NCBI RefSeq assembly: GCF_029931775.1
Contig: NC_079318.1
Location: 79,209,614-79,273,613, forward strand
From: Euleptes europaea
Lineage: Eukaryota; Chordata; Lepidosauria; Squamata; Sphaerodactylidae
Direction: 5' to 3'
DNA: 64,000 nucleotides
Under the pieces are notes generated by a model. It did not search any database and was not told the origin of the DNA. It saw only the letters and a program-made list of their open reading frames with translations. Numbering within the stretch: position 1 is the first letter of the stretch; each line of letters begins with the position of its first letter. Of the stretch, positions 47,797 through 59,951 are shown in pieces. The position numbers were made by a program, and so were the translations under genes.

Positions 47797-48032
47797 GTCT
47801 AGCGCATACATTTTTATCTCACCCTTTCTCTAATGTGCTGGAAGCAGCATACCTGCGTCTCTCTTCCCTACTGCGTTCTCAAAACAACCATATGAAACTG
47901 GTCAGGCTGAGGGCCTTTCTATATGATAAATTATTGTCCTTGTGTCTTCCTCACACCTACACTTCACACCCCGTGTCAGCCATAGCCAGTCCTGTTGACT
48001 GGATATGTGCTGGGAGTTGCATGTTCAGAGGT

Positions 48033-48236
48033 TAGGGTTGCCAGGTCCCTCTTCACAACTGGCAGGAGGTTTTTGGGGCGGAGCCTCAGGAGGGCAGGGT
48101 TTGGGGAGGGACTTCAGTGCCATAGAGTCCAATTGCCAAAGCAGCCATTTTCTTCAGGGGAACTGATCTCTATCGGCTGGAGATCAGTTGGAATAGCAGA
48201 AGATCTCCAGCTAGTACCTGGAGGTTGGCAACCCTA
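48033..48236 (-). mobile_element. TAGGG hAT MITE, complete
   Basis: TAGGGTTGCCAGGTCCC to TTGGCAACCCTA, 204 bases, duplication TCAGAGGT / TTAGAGGT (48025-48032, 48237-48244). Confidence 0.9.
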
Positions 48237-48280
48237 TTAGAGGTTAATTTCCAGGTTCTGGGGGGCTCCCAATTCAGATT

Positions 48281-48581
48281 AAAAAGGTAAAGGTCCCCTG
48301 TGCAAGCACTGGGTCATTCCTGATCCATGGGGTGACGTCACATCCCGACGTTTCCAAGGCAGACTTTGTTTGCGGGGTGGTTTGCCAGTGCCTTCCCCAG
48401 TCATCTTCCCTTTACCCCCAGCAAGCTGGGTACTCATTTCACCAACCTCGCAAGGATGGAAGGCTGAGTCAACCTTGAGCCGGCTACCTGAAACCAACTC
48501 CCATTGGGATCGAACTCAGGTCGTGAGCAGAGCTTTGGACTGCAGTACTGCAGTTTAACACTCTGCGCCATGGGGCTCCTC
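48281..48581 (-). mobile_element. Sauria-type tRNA SINE, full length
   Basis: Reads on + 'aaaaaggtaaaggtcccctgtgcaagc ... ctctgcgccatggggctcct', the inverse of 28615-28917. A 10-bp duplication AATTCAGATT lies at 48271-48280 and about 48583-48592. Confidence 0.9.
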
Positions 48582-48589
48582 AATTCAGA

Positions 48590-48775
48590 TTTTATTATTT
48601 ATTAACTGCATTTACAGCCTGTCTTTCTTCCCAATGGGGACCCAACACAGTTTACAATGTTGTTCTATTTCCCCCATTTTAAAGAGAGTAATTGGCCCGA
48701 GGTCACTCAGCAAGCCTCCATGGGGATTTGAACCTGGGTCCTAGGCTGACATGCTAACCACAGGGTGAGAGGGCC
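48590..48775 (+). mobile_element. L2/MIR-like 3' repeat
   Basis: Pattern 'ttacagcctgtctttcttccc ... attggcccgaggtcactcagcaagcctcc ... gatttgaacctgggtcctagg ... ctaaccaca'. Old and diverged. Confidence 0.5.
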
Positions 48776-49095
48776 TTTAGCAATGCTCCCCACACTATTT
48801 TCCTAACCTGAAATAGCCCATTGAGGAAACATGCGTTTATCAGTACTGTCAGCACATGCCACGTTTTCCCAGTGAGGCAAATAGCAGCTCCCCAGGGATG
48901 TTTCACGTTGGGAAAACAATGTGTGTGGGAGGCTTAAGCTCCCTTTCCCTGCTTGCCATGGTCATGATCTGATTAGGCCCCCTGCACACCCAGGAATTAA
49001 GTTGCAGCACACAACTCCCGATGCACGTCCGGTTGATAGAACCTGTGGCAGACACAGCAGGGACATGAAGATATACATAATTAGACCCTGAGAGA

Positions 49096-49795
49096 GGTAG
49101 GGATGCCAGTTCTATGGGGAGATACCTAGATATTTGGGGGGTGGACACTGAGGAAGGCACGTTTTGGGGAGGGGTGGAGCTTCAATGGGGTATAATGCCA
49201 TCGATAGGATTGCCAGATCCCTCTTTACCACCAGCAAAAGGTTTTTTGGGGTGGAGCCTGAGGAGGGTGGGGTTTGGGGAGGGGAGGGACTTCAATGCCA
49301 TAGAGTCCAATTGCCAAAGTGGCCATTTTCTCCAGGTGAACTGATCTCTATCGGCTGGAGATCGGTTGTAATAGCATGAGATCTCCGGCTAGTCCCTAAA
49401 GGTTGGCAACCCTAGCCATATAGTCTGCCTTCCAAAGTGGCCAATTTTTCCCGGTGAACTGTTGCCTGGAGATCAGTTACGGTTGCTGGGTCCCCCTTCT
49501 CCACCGGTGGGAAGATTTTGGGGCGGGGATGGGGCAGCAATCCCACACATGGGTCCGCGAACTATGCGATTATGTCACTTCCGGGTTTACCCCGAAAGCA
49601 CCATATAATGACAGGACGCTTTAGCACTCAATCCCCCAAAACATTGATGGCTATGTGCCATTAAAACAGTGGCAATCGCCACTCCGAGGAGCCCGGTGGG
49701 TTGGCAATTGCCTGCCAATCCCAGCAACCTGCCAATCCCAAAATCAGTTGTAATCCCAGATGATCTCCAGTCACCACCTGAAGGTTGGCAACCCT
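49096..49795. mobile_element. Nested TAGGG-type MITE copies
   Basis: A core fragment (49098-49203), a fuller inverse copy (about 49207-49413) and a variant copy (about 49483-49795) whose interior shares GGTTTACCCCGAAAGCACC-like and 'cacttccgg' sequence with the 41083-41395 stretch. The pieces interrupt one another; order of insertion is not certain. Confidence 0.65.
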
Positions 49796-50749
49796 ACGGC
49801 CCAAGGTCACCGTGTGCACTTCACAGAGTGGACACTTGAACACAGATCCAAAGCATCTCCCCATGCTCATCACTTTAGCTGTGTCTCCATACTCTCTGTT
49901 CGACTGACATTAGTCAGAGCACAATCCCTCTGGTCATTGTTTCCCTCCACTTTGTGACTCCCACCACCTGTGAACCATGAAATGGTGCCCTTTCCCATAG
50001 CTAGAAATTTCCTGGTGATTGTGTGTGCCGCTGAATCCTCAAGATACACTGTCAGTCAATACAATGCAGCACATGGTTACATGTGAAAGGCTGGATTTAA
50101 ATGTGATGTTGGCACGGCACATGTTCCTCATATGCTCTCCCAGTGTTTTATTTAAACAGGGCTACTACCTGAGCTAGGCAGCAACGTGCGTTCAGTTAGC
50201 ATGCCAGAGAAGAGCAACCCAGCTGGGCCAGCGTTGTGCTGGGGTGCTAACTAAGCATGAATAGCTACTTTGCATGCAAGTAAGCATGCAAGACAATGAG
50301 CGGTACAAAGTCCCTGGGGAAAGTGCTTTTATTCCTAAACAGAGTCACATTTAAATAAAAAATTTGTTCACTTTAGTGTTTTGATTGATTTGATTACATT
50401 TTAGTTGGGCTCTGCCAGAAGACCAGCTGGCCAGATCAGGGCTACTCCTTACTGAGCAACTGAGTAGAATCCTCCTTGAACTGTTTTTCCTGATATCAGC
50501 AGAATTGAGAACCACTGAAGTGTAGCAGATACAGTGTTGGGCTGGGGGAGATTTGAATCTGGGCCTGCTAGGTGTGCTCTGAAACTCATGGGACAGCCCT
50601 TTAATCAACCTTGCAGGGATTCTGTGAAGCTAGAGTGGGTGGGGGTGGGCGTTAAGGGAGCCCTATATGTCTATGCTCTTTCAAGGAAAAAAAGATAACA
50701 TAATAAAAATACACTGCAAACAGAATGACACCCCAAACTGCACATTTTA

Positions 50750-51170
50750 AGAGTATTTGAGACCAAGCCTTGTGAGGAAAGGCTGAGGGAGTTGGGAATG
50801 CTCCGTCTGGAGAATAGGAGGTTGAGGGGGGACATGGTTGCTCTCTTTAAGCATTTGAAGGGCGTCACTTCGAGGAGGGCAGGGAGCTGTTCCTGTTGGC
50901 AGCAGGGGATAGGACTTACAATAATGGGTTTAAATTGTGGGAGGAAAAGTACCAGCTGGATATTAGGAATTTTTTTTTACAGTAAGAGTAGTTCAGCAGT
51001 GGATTTGGCTGCCCAGGGAAATGGTGAGTTCCCCCTCACAGGCTGTCTAAGCAGAGGCTGGACAAGCACTTGTCAGGGATGCTCTAGGGCCTGATCCTGC
51101 ATTGAGCAGGGGGGTTGGACTAGATGGCCTGTACGACCCCTTCCAACTCTATGATTCTATAAATTACCAT
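50750..51170 (+). mobile_element. CR1 LINE 3' end
   Basis: Pattern 'gagaccaagccttgtgaggaaaggctgagggagttgggaatgctccg ... ggactagatggcctgtacgaccccttccaactctatgattctata', the classic CR1 3' region and terminal ATTCTAT repeat. Confidence 0.9.
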
Positions 51171-51469
51171 TTGTACCCCACAGTAACTAAAGATAAGATT
51201 ACTGAACAGTAATCACATGTGGTTTAAAATCTGAGAGAAGGAAATCGCTCACCCTCTCTGAATTGCACTTCTGGCTGCGTGCCTGTAGGCTGGATCCAGA
51301 AGGCAGTGAAATGGGGCCTTTGGCAGGGCCTTGAGACCAATAAAGGGCCGCAACATCCTTTGAGATCCTCCTTTTACATGTAAGGGAGGGGGCTCACAAA
51401 ATATGTCTGGCCTGGGAACCCCCAGACCCTGGCAGCATGGACCTCCCCCCACTATTGAATAAACCTTAG

Positions 51470-51840
51470 AATCATAAGAGTTGGAAGGGACCACCAGGGT
51501 CATCTGGTCCAACCCCCTGCACAATGCAGGAAATTCACACCTACCTTCTCCTACACACATCCAGTGACCCCTACTCCATGCCAAGATGGCCAAGGTGCCC
51601 TCCCTCTCATCATCTGCTTAAGGTCATAGAATCAGCATTGCTGACAGATGGCCATCTAACCTCTTCTTAAAAACCTCCAGGGAAGGAGAGCTTACCACCT
51701 CCCAAGGAAGCCTGTTCCCCTGAGGAACTGCTCTGTTGGAAACTCTTTAGATTTAATTTCAACCCGTAGGTTCTGGTCCAACCTTCTGGGGCAACAGAAA
51801 ACAACTCGGCACCCTCCTCTGTTTGACAGCCCTTCTTCCA
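51470..51840 (-). mobile_element. CR1 LINE 3' end, inverse
   Basis: On + it begins with the reversed CR1 terminus ('agaatcataagagttggaagggaccaccagggtcatctggtcc') and runs into 'gcatttccaacagagcagttcctc'-type sequence reversed. A different CR1 subfamily from 50750-51170. Confidence 0.85.
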
Positions 51841-52379
51841 AAGGATGACTCTTCTTTCCCAAGGAGGGGAGGATTCTACCAAGGATGAACATAAAACAAA
51901 AGCATTATCTTTACACTGAACATGGCAATGGTCTTGGGCCGTTTCCTCACACTGAGCTCTACTTGACTTGCGGGAACCTTGACTCCAAGAATGCCAGTTG
52001 AGCGCCAGGAGGTGGAACGCGGAGGACAGGTGCCTGCCGAGCCGGCTCCAATTAAGCATGCTGGATGTGGCCCAGAGGCGCCTGCACCTTTGCCCCTAGG
52101 CGCCAGCCCCAACGCGGCCTCTCTGTGTGCACCAGGCTGCCAAAGGACGCGACGCGGCAGGCTCCCGCGTGGCAGGTGAATCACGTACGATCCGGCCCTC
52201 GCCCAGGCAGAGGAACCTGAAGCACCACACGACAACACAGGGGCGGGGAGGCTCCCGCTCGGCACCGCAATGAAAGGTGCGCTAGTTCTGAGCGTCCCTT
52301 CCCTGCCCCCGGGGCTGAACACAAGACTGGATTCCAGCTTGAATTCCAGGAGGAGAGCTGCATTAACATCTGGGGAGGC

Positions 52380-52490
52380 AAACAACCACAAAGAGTCCTG
52401 TGGCACCTGGAAGAATGACACATTTGCTGGAGCATGAGATTTTATAGGATAAAGCCCGCTTCATCAGATTCCTCGCCAATAAAAGGCCCT
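52380..52490 (-). repeat. Hammerhead-like repeat, diverged
   Basis: On the - strand it reads ATCTGATGAAGCGGGCTTTA, then CATGCTCCAGCAAATG and 'ttccaggtgccacaggactctttgtggtt'. This is the related reptile repeat in which CTGATGAAG leads a hairpin; the closing stem and GAAA are degraded here. Confidence 0.45.
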
Positions 52491-52818
52491 TGGAATGGGG
52501 ACATGTCAAGATTCTCGCTGACAATGCTGTCTTAGGCAGTTACTCCAGTTTTGTTTTCCAGCTTTGCTGTAACCACTACAGTTCTATTCCTCTACTCCCC
52601 CCAGGCAGGGGCCAAACCTAGGAGTCCTGCTTCCTACTCATCCACTAGTCAGATTTACACTGTTATGACGGGGTCCCCCCCCCTTCTGGCCAGTTGCCAA
52701 TTGAAGGATTTTTCTTATAATGAACAGGAGAAAGGCCATGTTCTGATGCTGTACTTATTACTTATTGTTTCCCACATGGCTGGATGACTTTGAGTGAAAT
52801 CAGAGTGTGTGCTATGCG

Positions 52819-53018
52819 TAGGGTTGGCAACCTCCAGGTAGTGGTTGAAGATCTCCCGCTATTACAACTGATCTCCAGGCAACAGAGATCAATTCACCTG
52901 AAGAAAATGGCCACTTTGGAAGGTGGACTCTATGGCATTATACCCCATTGAAGTCTCTCCCTTCCCCCAATCTCTGCCCTTCTCAGGCTCCATCCCCAAA
53001 CTCCAGCTGGCAACCCTA
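52819..53018 (+). mobile_element. TAGGG hAT MITE, complete
   Basis: TAGGGTTGGCAACCTCCAGG to GCTGGCAACCCTA, 200 bases; flanks GCTATGCG and GCTTTGTG agree at six of eight positions. Confidence 0.85.
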
Positions 53019-53027
53019 GCTTTGTGC

Positions 53028-53465
53028 CATCTAGCCGCTTCTGACTTACGGTGACCCGATAAATGAATGTCTTATCATTAACAGCCTTGCTTGGGTCTTG
53101 CTAAGAAGAAGAAGAGTTGGTTTTTATATGCCGACTTTCTCTCCCACTTAAGGAAGAATCAAACGGACTTACAATCTCCTACCCTTCCCCTCCCCACAAC
53201 AGACACCCTGTGAGGTACATGGGGCTGAGAGAGTTGTGGCTAGCCCAAGGTCACCCAGCTGGCTTCATGTGTAGGAGTGGGGAAACAAATCCAGTTCACC
53301 AGATTAGCCTCCGCCGCTCATGTGGAGGAGTGGGGAATCAAACCCGGTTCTCCAAATCAGACTCCACCGCTCCAAACCACAGTTCTTAACCACAACACCA
53401 CTAAAGGCTGTGGCTTCCTTTACTGAGTCAATCCATATCGTGTTGGGATTCTCTCCAATCTCACC
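53028..53465 (-). mobile_element. RTE/BovB-like LINE 3' piece, split by an L2-like repeat
   Basis: The outer pieces (53028-53104 and 53400-53465) carry the same - strand segment as 22640-22800 (WIDSVKEATA). Between them lies the 'gttggtttttatatgccgac' repeat (53106-53395). Diverged. Confidence 0.6.
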
Positions 53466-53708
53466 CGAGGTTATCCGAGTCGTTCTCGTCATCAAGGAAA
53501 CAAATGGGGATGGCACATGGGTGAGCTTTCAAAAGCCATTACCCTGCTTGGCATTTCTTGCTCCCTTCCCCTCTCTCCCTGCTTGGCTCAGCTTACAACA
53601 TAAGAATTACAAGAGCTAGATTGGACCAGCGGTCCAGCTAGTCCAGCATCCTGTTTCACACGTTGGCCAACCACGTAGTCTGGTAAGGACTAAAAGATGG
53701 GCACAGAG

Positions 53709-53790
53709 GGAGGCACTGTGGTTCAGTGGTAGAGCATCTATTTTGCATGCAGGAGGTCCCGGGTTCAGAACCCATTATCACTATTCAAAA
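53709..53790 (+). mobile_element. tRNA-derived SINE, head fragment
   Basis: GGCACTGTGGTTCAGTGGTA then 'gagcatctattttgcatgcaggaggtcccgggttcagaaccc'. The A-box and B-box region of the 6467-type SINE; the body is missing. Confidence 0.65.
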
Positions 53791-54543
53791 GGATCCAGTA
53801 GTAAATGATGCAAATTCACGGCTAACAGCTACTGATTCTGGGTTGCCAACAGCCCAAGAAACAAATGTCCCTCTAACAGTCTCTTAGTGTGTGGAAATGG
53901 GCAGCTGAAGCTTTTCATGGCATGGTGGTAAATAACATCCCATGGGACATTTTTCTCCAGGACTGTTGGCAACCCGAATCCGTGAATGTCTCTAATCCCC
54001 TTTTAGATCCCCACCTTGCTCTTCTCCCTCAGCTTTGGGGCAAGTACATAGAAGGTGAAGGCCTTGGCCCCAGGAGACCGGGCTCTGGGTGGAGCTCTTC
54101 CCTAGATTGGCCATATTTGTGCCTTCTAAAAGGTGGCAGCCTGAGGCCCTAAACATGGTGGGCGCAGCCACATAACGGCTGCCGCACAGTGGCTGCTGCA
54201 GCCGGTGGTGCCCAGCCAGCTACTGGCTGCCACAGTTTACCTCCATTCAGACAGTGAAGATTCTTGAGCTGTCGTGGCAGCTGCTGCCCAACCAACATTT
54301 TAAAAAATCTGCACAGTCAATCAAATGTCCAATGCCCCCTTCAGAAGCCATGCTGGGCAAAAGTCCCATCTGGCCCCACCCACTTTCTAAAGACATTTGG
54401 AGGGAGCCAGAAAAGGTGTCAGCAGGCACCACGGTGCCCATGGGCAACTCGTTGGGAACCCCCGCTTTAGACATAGGATTCTCTTTCAGTTCCAGTTCTC
54501 CATTTGTAGTGCGGATTTAATAATGCTAGCCTAACTTGTCCAG

Positions 54544-54843
54544 GAGGAGCCCCGCGGCGCAGAGTGGTAAGGTGCAGTACTGCAGTCAAAGCTCTGCTCA
54601 CGACCTGAGTTCAATCCCGACGGAAGTCGGTTTCAGGTAGCCGGCTCATGGTTGACTCAGCCTTCCATCCTTCGGAGGTTGGTCAAATGAGTACCCAGCT
54701 TGCTGGGGGTAAAGGGAAGATGACTGGGGCAGGCACTGGCAAACCACCCTGTAAACTAAGTCTGCCTAGTAAACGTCAGGATGTGACGTCACCCCATGGG
54801 TCAGGAATGACCCTGTGCTTGCACAGGGGACCTTTACCTTTAC
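54544..54843 (+). mobile_element. Sauria-type tRNA SINE, full length
   Basis: GAGGAGCCCCGCGGCGCAGA to 'gcacaggggacctttacctttac'. A perfect 13-bp duplication CTAACTTGTCCAG lies at 54531-54543 and 54844-54856. It is one of the best-preserved copies here. Confidence 0.92.
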
Positions 54844-55339
54844 CTAACTTGTCCAGTTCTTGGAAGGATCGTGGAAAAAATGGAGGACATACTTTGAACA
54901 CTTAGGGAAAAAAACACTAAACACATACTGTAATTATGGTTATCGCTTTATCTAACAATAAACTGGCTGGCCCGAAACAGTGCAATAAAAAAACAGCAAA
55001 ACCAGGCCACCTGCAGATAAGGTGGGGATCTCTCTGCCTACTGGGGTGGGGAGGCTTTGTAGGTATGCAGAACTTTAAAAAACAAACAAACCCAAAACTG
55101 GTTGGATGGGGACTGAATATGGTCCAAGAACACTAAAAACTATGAACAGATGACAGTCAGGAAAAGTGGGGTCAATTGGTGTGTGTGTGGGGGGGGGGAT
55201 ACTGGCCTGCTCAAGCCACTGAGAAATTAGAGAACCATGGAGAGGGGAAATGGAAGAGTCCCGTTTGTCCCACCCCCCTGCTATTCTCTGGATGCCACAA
55301 TTTTTAAAAATGATTATATCATTGAGATAACCTAAGTAG

Positions 55340-55525
55340 CTTTCCAATGCTGACTCTATGACCTTAAGCAGATGATGAGAGGGAGGGCATCTTGGCCATC
55401 TTTTGGCCATGGAGTAGGGGTCACTGGGGGTGTTGGGGGGGGAAGTAGTTGTGAATTTCCTGCATTGTGCAGAGGGTTGGACTAGATGACCCTGGTGGTC
55501 CCTTCCAGCTCTATGATTCTAAACC
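55340..55525 (+). mobile_element. CR1 LINE 3' end
   Basis: Pattern 'caatgctgactctatgaccttaagcagatgatgagaggg ... ggttggactagatgaccctggtggtcccttccagctctatgattct'. Close to the CR1 within 30676-31018. Confidence 0.85.
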
Positions 55526-55529
55526 ACAT

Positions 55530-56660
55530 GTTGTACTCTCCCAACCTTGTCTCATAATCCCTTGAGTCCTCACGCCTTTTCTATTCTACTACAACTGAAG
55601 GCTGCATTCTCTTAAAGTGCAACGGGGTTGACAAATCTTTGCATTTTGCCACCTCCACAGTTCTCCAGAGGTAGAGGACTTCTGTTCCCCAAGAGAGCAC
55701 CACTGGTGAGCAACAGCACCTTGACAAAGGCCGCACATCTTCATCTGCAGCAGAGGAGGGAAATTAACCCGGCTCTCTCCTGGAAGGGACAAAGATCTCC
55801 ATAACCCTTGGGGAGATTCTCAGTCTCCTCCTCCTGTCCTAGGAAGGATAGGGCCCCATGCTCCACGCCCAATCTTAAAAAAAAAAGTCGGCAACTGTTG
55901 TTTCGAAGGCACCAGGACTTGCAAACCCTCGCAGGAAGGGCCTGAATTTCCACCTCACGCCACCCGCCCAGCTGATTTACCGCTGGAATATGCTCTCCCT
56001 CCCGCCTCCAGAAGGATCCTCCATGCCGCAACCTGGAGAAACAACAGCATAGTTCTCCCCCGCACCCCACCCCATTCCCTGGGGCACTTTGAGGCAGTTG
56101 TTTGCAAAAGGGCCCTGTCATTTCTGGGAGGCCGGCACCACACACCTGGGCCTGACCTTGCCCAAATGCTCACCTCAAAGAATCCAGGCACGCACCTTCT
56201 CGGGAGCAAATGGGAAGAGAGCGAAAGAGCACCCCGCCCTTCCAGCAGGATCAGCGGTCTACCCAAAGGCAATGACAAAGCCCTTTTGAAAACACACAGC
56301 AGCAGCAAGCGCCATGAATGATCATGTTACTCCGCTGGAATCATCAGAGCTGGAAATTATCATACGAATTGCCTGGCTGGATCAGGATCGCACCAGAAGG
56401 CACATCTTGTCCTGGTCTTTTGTCTCCGAAGGCAAGCAGCCAAATGCCTCTGGGAAGCTGACAAGCTGGGCAAGAAGCAGAGAGACCTTCAAGGGGAACC
56501 TTTCTTGAAAGAGGATGGGCCACCCACACTCTAAGCAGCACCCACCCCCCACCCCATAAGCTTACATGAGTAGCACTACAAGACCAGACAAGGGGCATTG
56601 TAGAGGTGTTTGCAGGACAAATTGCTGGAAACTAGTGGCCCAGGCACTGCGGCAGATTGG
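55530..56660. other. Intergenic stretch without recognisable features
   Basis: Both strands carry several open frames of 65-135 codons, but none resembles a known protein or has a splice context I trust. Confidence 0.4.
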
Positions 56661-56666
56661 TTAGAG

Positions 56667-56833
56667 CAGGGGTGTTGAACTCATTTGTTACGAGGGCCGG
56701 ATAGGACATAAATATCATTTGGTCGGGCTGGGCCATGTGTAGTAGCCCGCAACAGGCTCCCTCAGCTTGTGGGCCAGATAACAACGCTCAAAGTACCGGA
56801 TCCAGCCCCTGGACCTTATCTTTGACACCCCTG
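56667..56833 (+). mobile_element. hAT MITE (CAGGGGTGTTGAACTC ends)
   Basis: CAGGGGTGTTGAACTCATTT to TTTGACACCCCTG. An exact 8-bp duplication GGTTAGAG lies at 56659-56666 and 56834-56841. It interrupts an L2/tRNA-like repeat that continues after it ('gagtggtgggttcaaatccccac'). This is a third hAT family in the window. Confidence 0.92.
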
Positions 56834-57267
56834 GGTTAGAGCTTCGGTCTAAAGAGTGGTGGGTTCAAATCCCCACTTGGCCATGAAGCTCCTTGGGTGA
56901 CCTCGGTCAGTCACTCACTGTTAACTTAATCTACTTCACAGGGTTGTTGTGACAGTTGATGATGCATGTATGCAAACCAAGACGGCTGCACAGAGGAAAG
57001 AAAGGAAGATTGGCAGCCCTGGGGATAGGGAGTCCAGTGCTCTGAATGGAATAAGGTAATTTCTTGCTTCTCGTTTCAATGCCCTCTTGATCTCAAATGT
57101 TGTGGGACATCAGACCCTCAAGACATCTAAAGGGAAGATGACCTCCGCACCAGCCACCCCCTTTCTTCTCCCATGTAGCCTTCTTTTTTTGGGGGGGGGG
57201 GTAGATTGTCTCCGTCATCTTTACAACAATCCTGAAAAGTAGGTCAATATTGTCATCCCCATATTGT

Positions 57268-57377
57268 AGGTGGACCTTGACCGGCAGGCAATGGCAAACC
57301 ACTTCTGTATGCCTCTTCCCTTGAAAACCCTATGGGGTTGCCATAAGTCAGCTGTGACTTTACTGCAGTTTCCACCA
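57268..57377 (+). mobile_element. 5S-SINE tail fragment
   Basis: Pattern 'ggcaatggcaaaccacttctgtatgcctcttcccttgaaaaccctatggggttgccataagtcagctgtgac'. The 5S-like head is missing. Confidence 0.7.
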
Positions 57378-57589
57378 CCATATTGTAGGTGGATGGCCAA
57401 GGGGATAGTGGCCTGCCTAAGGTAGCCTAGTGAACTCAAGGTAGAGAAGAAACTAGAGCTTGCTCCTGTGCAGCTGAGACCCTTACTGTTCAATCCCAAA
57501 TTATACCATCCTAAATCCACTGAGATTAATGGGTTTAGAAGAGTGTACCTCTGCTGAGGATGACTCTGTTAGTTACTGCGCTACATCAA

Positions 57590-57720
57590 CTGAAGAAGTG
57601 AGCTGTGGCTCACGAAAGCTCATACTCTACCAGAAAATATTTTTGTTAGTCTTTAAGGTGCTACTGGACTCTTTCCCTTTTCTACTACTGCAGACAGACT
57701 AACATGGCTACCCACTGTGA
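57590..57720 (+). repeat. Repeat with hammerhead-ribozyme-like motif
   Basis: CTGAAGA (57590-57596), one extra A, stem GTGAGC (57598-57603), loop TGTG, stem GCTCAC (57608-57613), then GAAA (57614-57617) and GCTCATACTC. This follows the hammerhead order CUGANGA - helix II - GAAA - helix III - NUH, except for the extra A. The body 'ttgttagtctttaaggtgctactggactc ... cagacagactaacatggctaccc' is a widespread reptile repeat. Confidence 0.5.
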
Positions 57721-57939
57721 ATTACATCAACTCAGTTCACCTCCCAAAACTTTTTTTTTAACACCCAAATCCTGACAAGGTACCTCACCAAAGACTTCTG
57801 AGTAAGCTTAGCAGATGTAAGCTAAGAAAACAGGTCTTTGGATTGATTACCAATTAGTTAAATGACAAGAAGCAGAGAGTAGGGATAAATTCACAGTTCT
57901 GTTAGTGGAGGGAAGTGTGCAGCGGTGTCCTACAAGGAT

Positions 57940-59205
57940 TGGCCTTGGGACCGGTACTATTTTATTTGTTCACAAACTATCTGGAATTGAGGGTAAGCTG
58001 ATGATGCTAAATTATTCAGACCGGTGAAAACCAAGGCAGATTGTAAAGATTTATGGGAGGATCTCTCTAAATTGAAGGAGCAGGCAACAACATGGCAAAT
58101 GAAAGTCCGTGCATATAAGAAGAAGGTGATGCACATTGGAAGAGAAATCCTAACTTTAAATGTATGTTGACGGGGTCTGAATTGGCCGACAAAGATATTG
58201 AAAGAGATCTGGGGGGTTGTAGTGGCCATCTCAATGAAAATGTCAACTCACTGTGTGGCAGCAGTGAAAAGACAATACTGGGGATTATTAGGAAAAGGAC
58301 TGAAAATAAAACAGCCAGACAGATGTATAGATCTATGGTGTGGCCTCATTTGGAACACTGTGTACAGGTCTGGTTGTTGTATCTCAAAAAGAATATTGCA
58401 AAGCTGGGGGGAAATACAGAAGAAGACAACCAAGATGATTAAGTTAAAATGGATACTAAATCCATTAGTTAAAATGGATACTAGTCATGCTGCATGCCTA
58501 GTCTCTCTAGTATCAGAGGAGCATGCCTATTATGTTAGGTGCTGTGGAACACAGGCAGGATGGTGCTGCTGCAGTCGTCTTGTTTGTGGTTTCCTAGAGG
58601 CACCTGGTTGGCCCCTGTGTGAACAGACTGCTGGACTTGATGGGCCTTGGTCTGATCCAGCAGGGCCTTTCTTATGTTCTTATGTGCTTATGTTCTTAAG
58701 TGGTTGGAACATCTTTCCTGTGAGGAAAGGCTGAAGAGTCTGGGGCTTTAGAAAAGAGTTGTCTAAAGGGGGACTTGATAGAGGTTCATAACATTATGCG
58801 TAAGAGAGAAAGTGCACAGAGACCTTTTTCTCTCTCTTCCAATATTTCAGAACTTGGGGACACCCAATGAAGTTGATGGGCAAAATAAAACACTTGTTTT
58901 TACTCAACAAGTGAAATTGTGGAATTCACTGCCAGTGGATATAGTGATGGCCAGAAACTCTAAGAAGGAGCTAGACTGTTTCACAGAGGAAAGGTCTAAT
59001 GGCTACTAGCCACAGAGACTCAAGGGAGCCCCCATATTGAGAGGAAGTAAACATCTGAATACTTGTGCTAGGAGGAAGGCCTTGGCCTCTATGCTCTGTT
59101 TGTCGGCTCTCCGGATCAAGTGGTTGGCTACGATGTGAAATATTATGCTGGACTAGATGGACCACTGGCCTGATCCAGCAAGGCTTTTTTTTAATGTTCT
59201 TAAAT
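57940..59205 (+). mobile_element. CR1 LINE remnants, two overlapping 3' ends
   Basis: Parts of the CR1 reverse-transcriptase tail are readable in pieces (RSMVWPHLEHCVQVWLLYLK at about 58329). At 58475-58690 lies a short 3' end like the one at 29585-29800. The older CR1 then continues from about 58700 to 59205 ('gtggaattcactgccagtggatatagtgatggcc ... ctggactagatggaccactggcctgatccagc'). So one CR1 seems to sit inside another. Confidence 0.75.
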
Positions 59206-59748
59206 ATAATCGAATCAGAGTATGCCACAAAACATGTGCAAAGTGCCATTGCATCATCAAAACCCACATCTTAGACGAGAAGGAAGAGGTTCTAGGTAAG
59301 TGAGACTGCCCCTAGCACTTTTTGCACCAATACATCTTGCTCCAGAAGTTAAACATCGAATCCAAACGTAACAGTACAGTTGGAAGAAACCAGAAGAGCA
59401 TCTAGTCCAGCCCCACATTGCAAATGAGAGCCATGTGCCCGCAGACTCAAGCCAGCTCGCCCAGTCAGATGCCGAAGGCAACATAAGTGCCAAGCCGCGC
59501 CTTTGGCTGCTTACAAGAGGCATTGTAACAGAAAGGGAGATTGCACAGGCCAGAGTTGCACCAGCCCTCCTACGCACCCTTCCTATCAGACATGAAGGCT
59601 CCACTGCTAGACAAATCCAACAACAACTGCCCATGTGATTGGCTTGGGGGTGGGTGGGTGGGAATTGTAATAGCAAAAGCCCCCTCTGAGCCACACCCAA
59701 CATGCTCCCCTCCAAGAAAATGCTGCTAGGACAGCTAGGCTCCTGACC

Positions 59749-59951
59749 TAGGGTTGCCAACCTCCAGGTACAAGCTGGAGGTCTCCTGCTGTTACAACTG
59801 ATCTCCAGCTGATACAGATCAGTTCACCTGGAGAAAATGGCCGCTTTGGCAATTGGCCTCTATGGCATTGAAGCCCCTCCCCAAACCCTGCCCTCCTCAG
59901 GCTCCATCCCAAAAACTCCCACCAGTGGTGAAGAGGGACCTGGAAACCCTA
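59749..59951 (+). mobile_element. TAGGG hAT MITE
   Basis: TAGGGTTGCCAACCTCCAGG to ACCTGGAAACCCTA. I see no clear target duplication. A further 3' fragment of the same family lies at 60029-60091. Confidence 0.8.

Noticed and set aside
55741-56308. Overlapping - strand frames of 134 and 117 codons as a lineage-specific gene
   Set aside because: No recognisable domains, no convincing splice sites and the two frames conflict; treated as chance.
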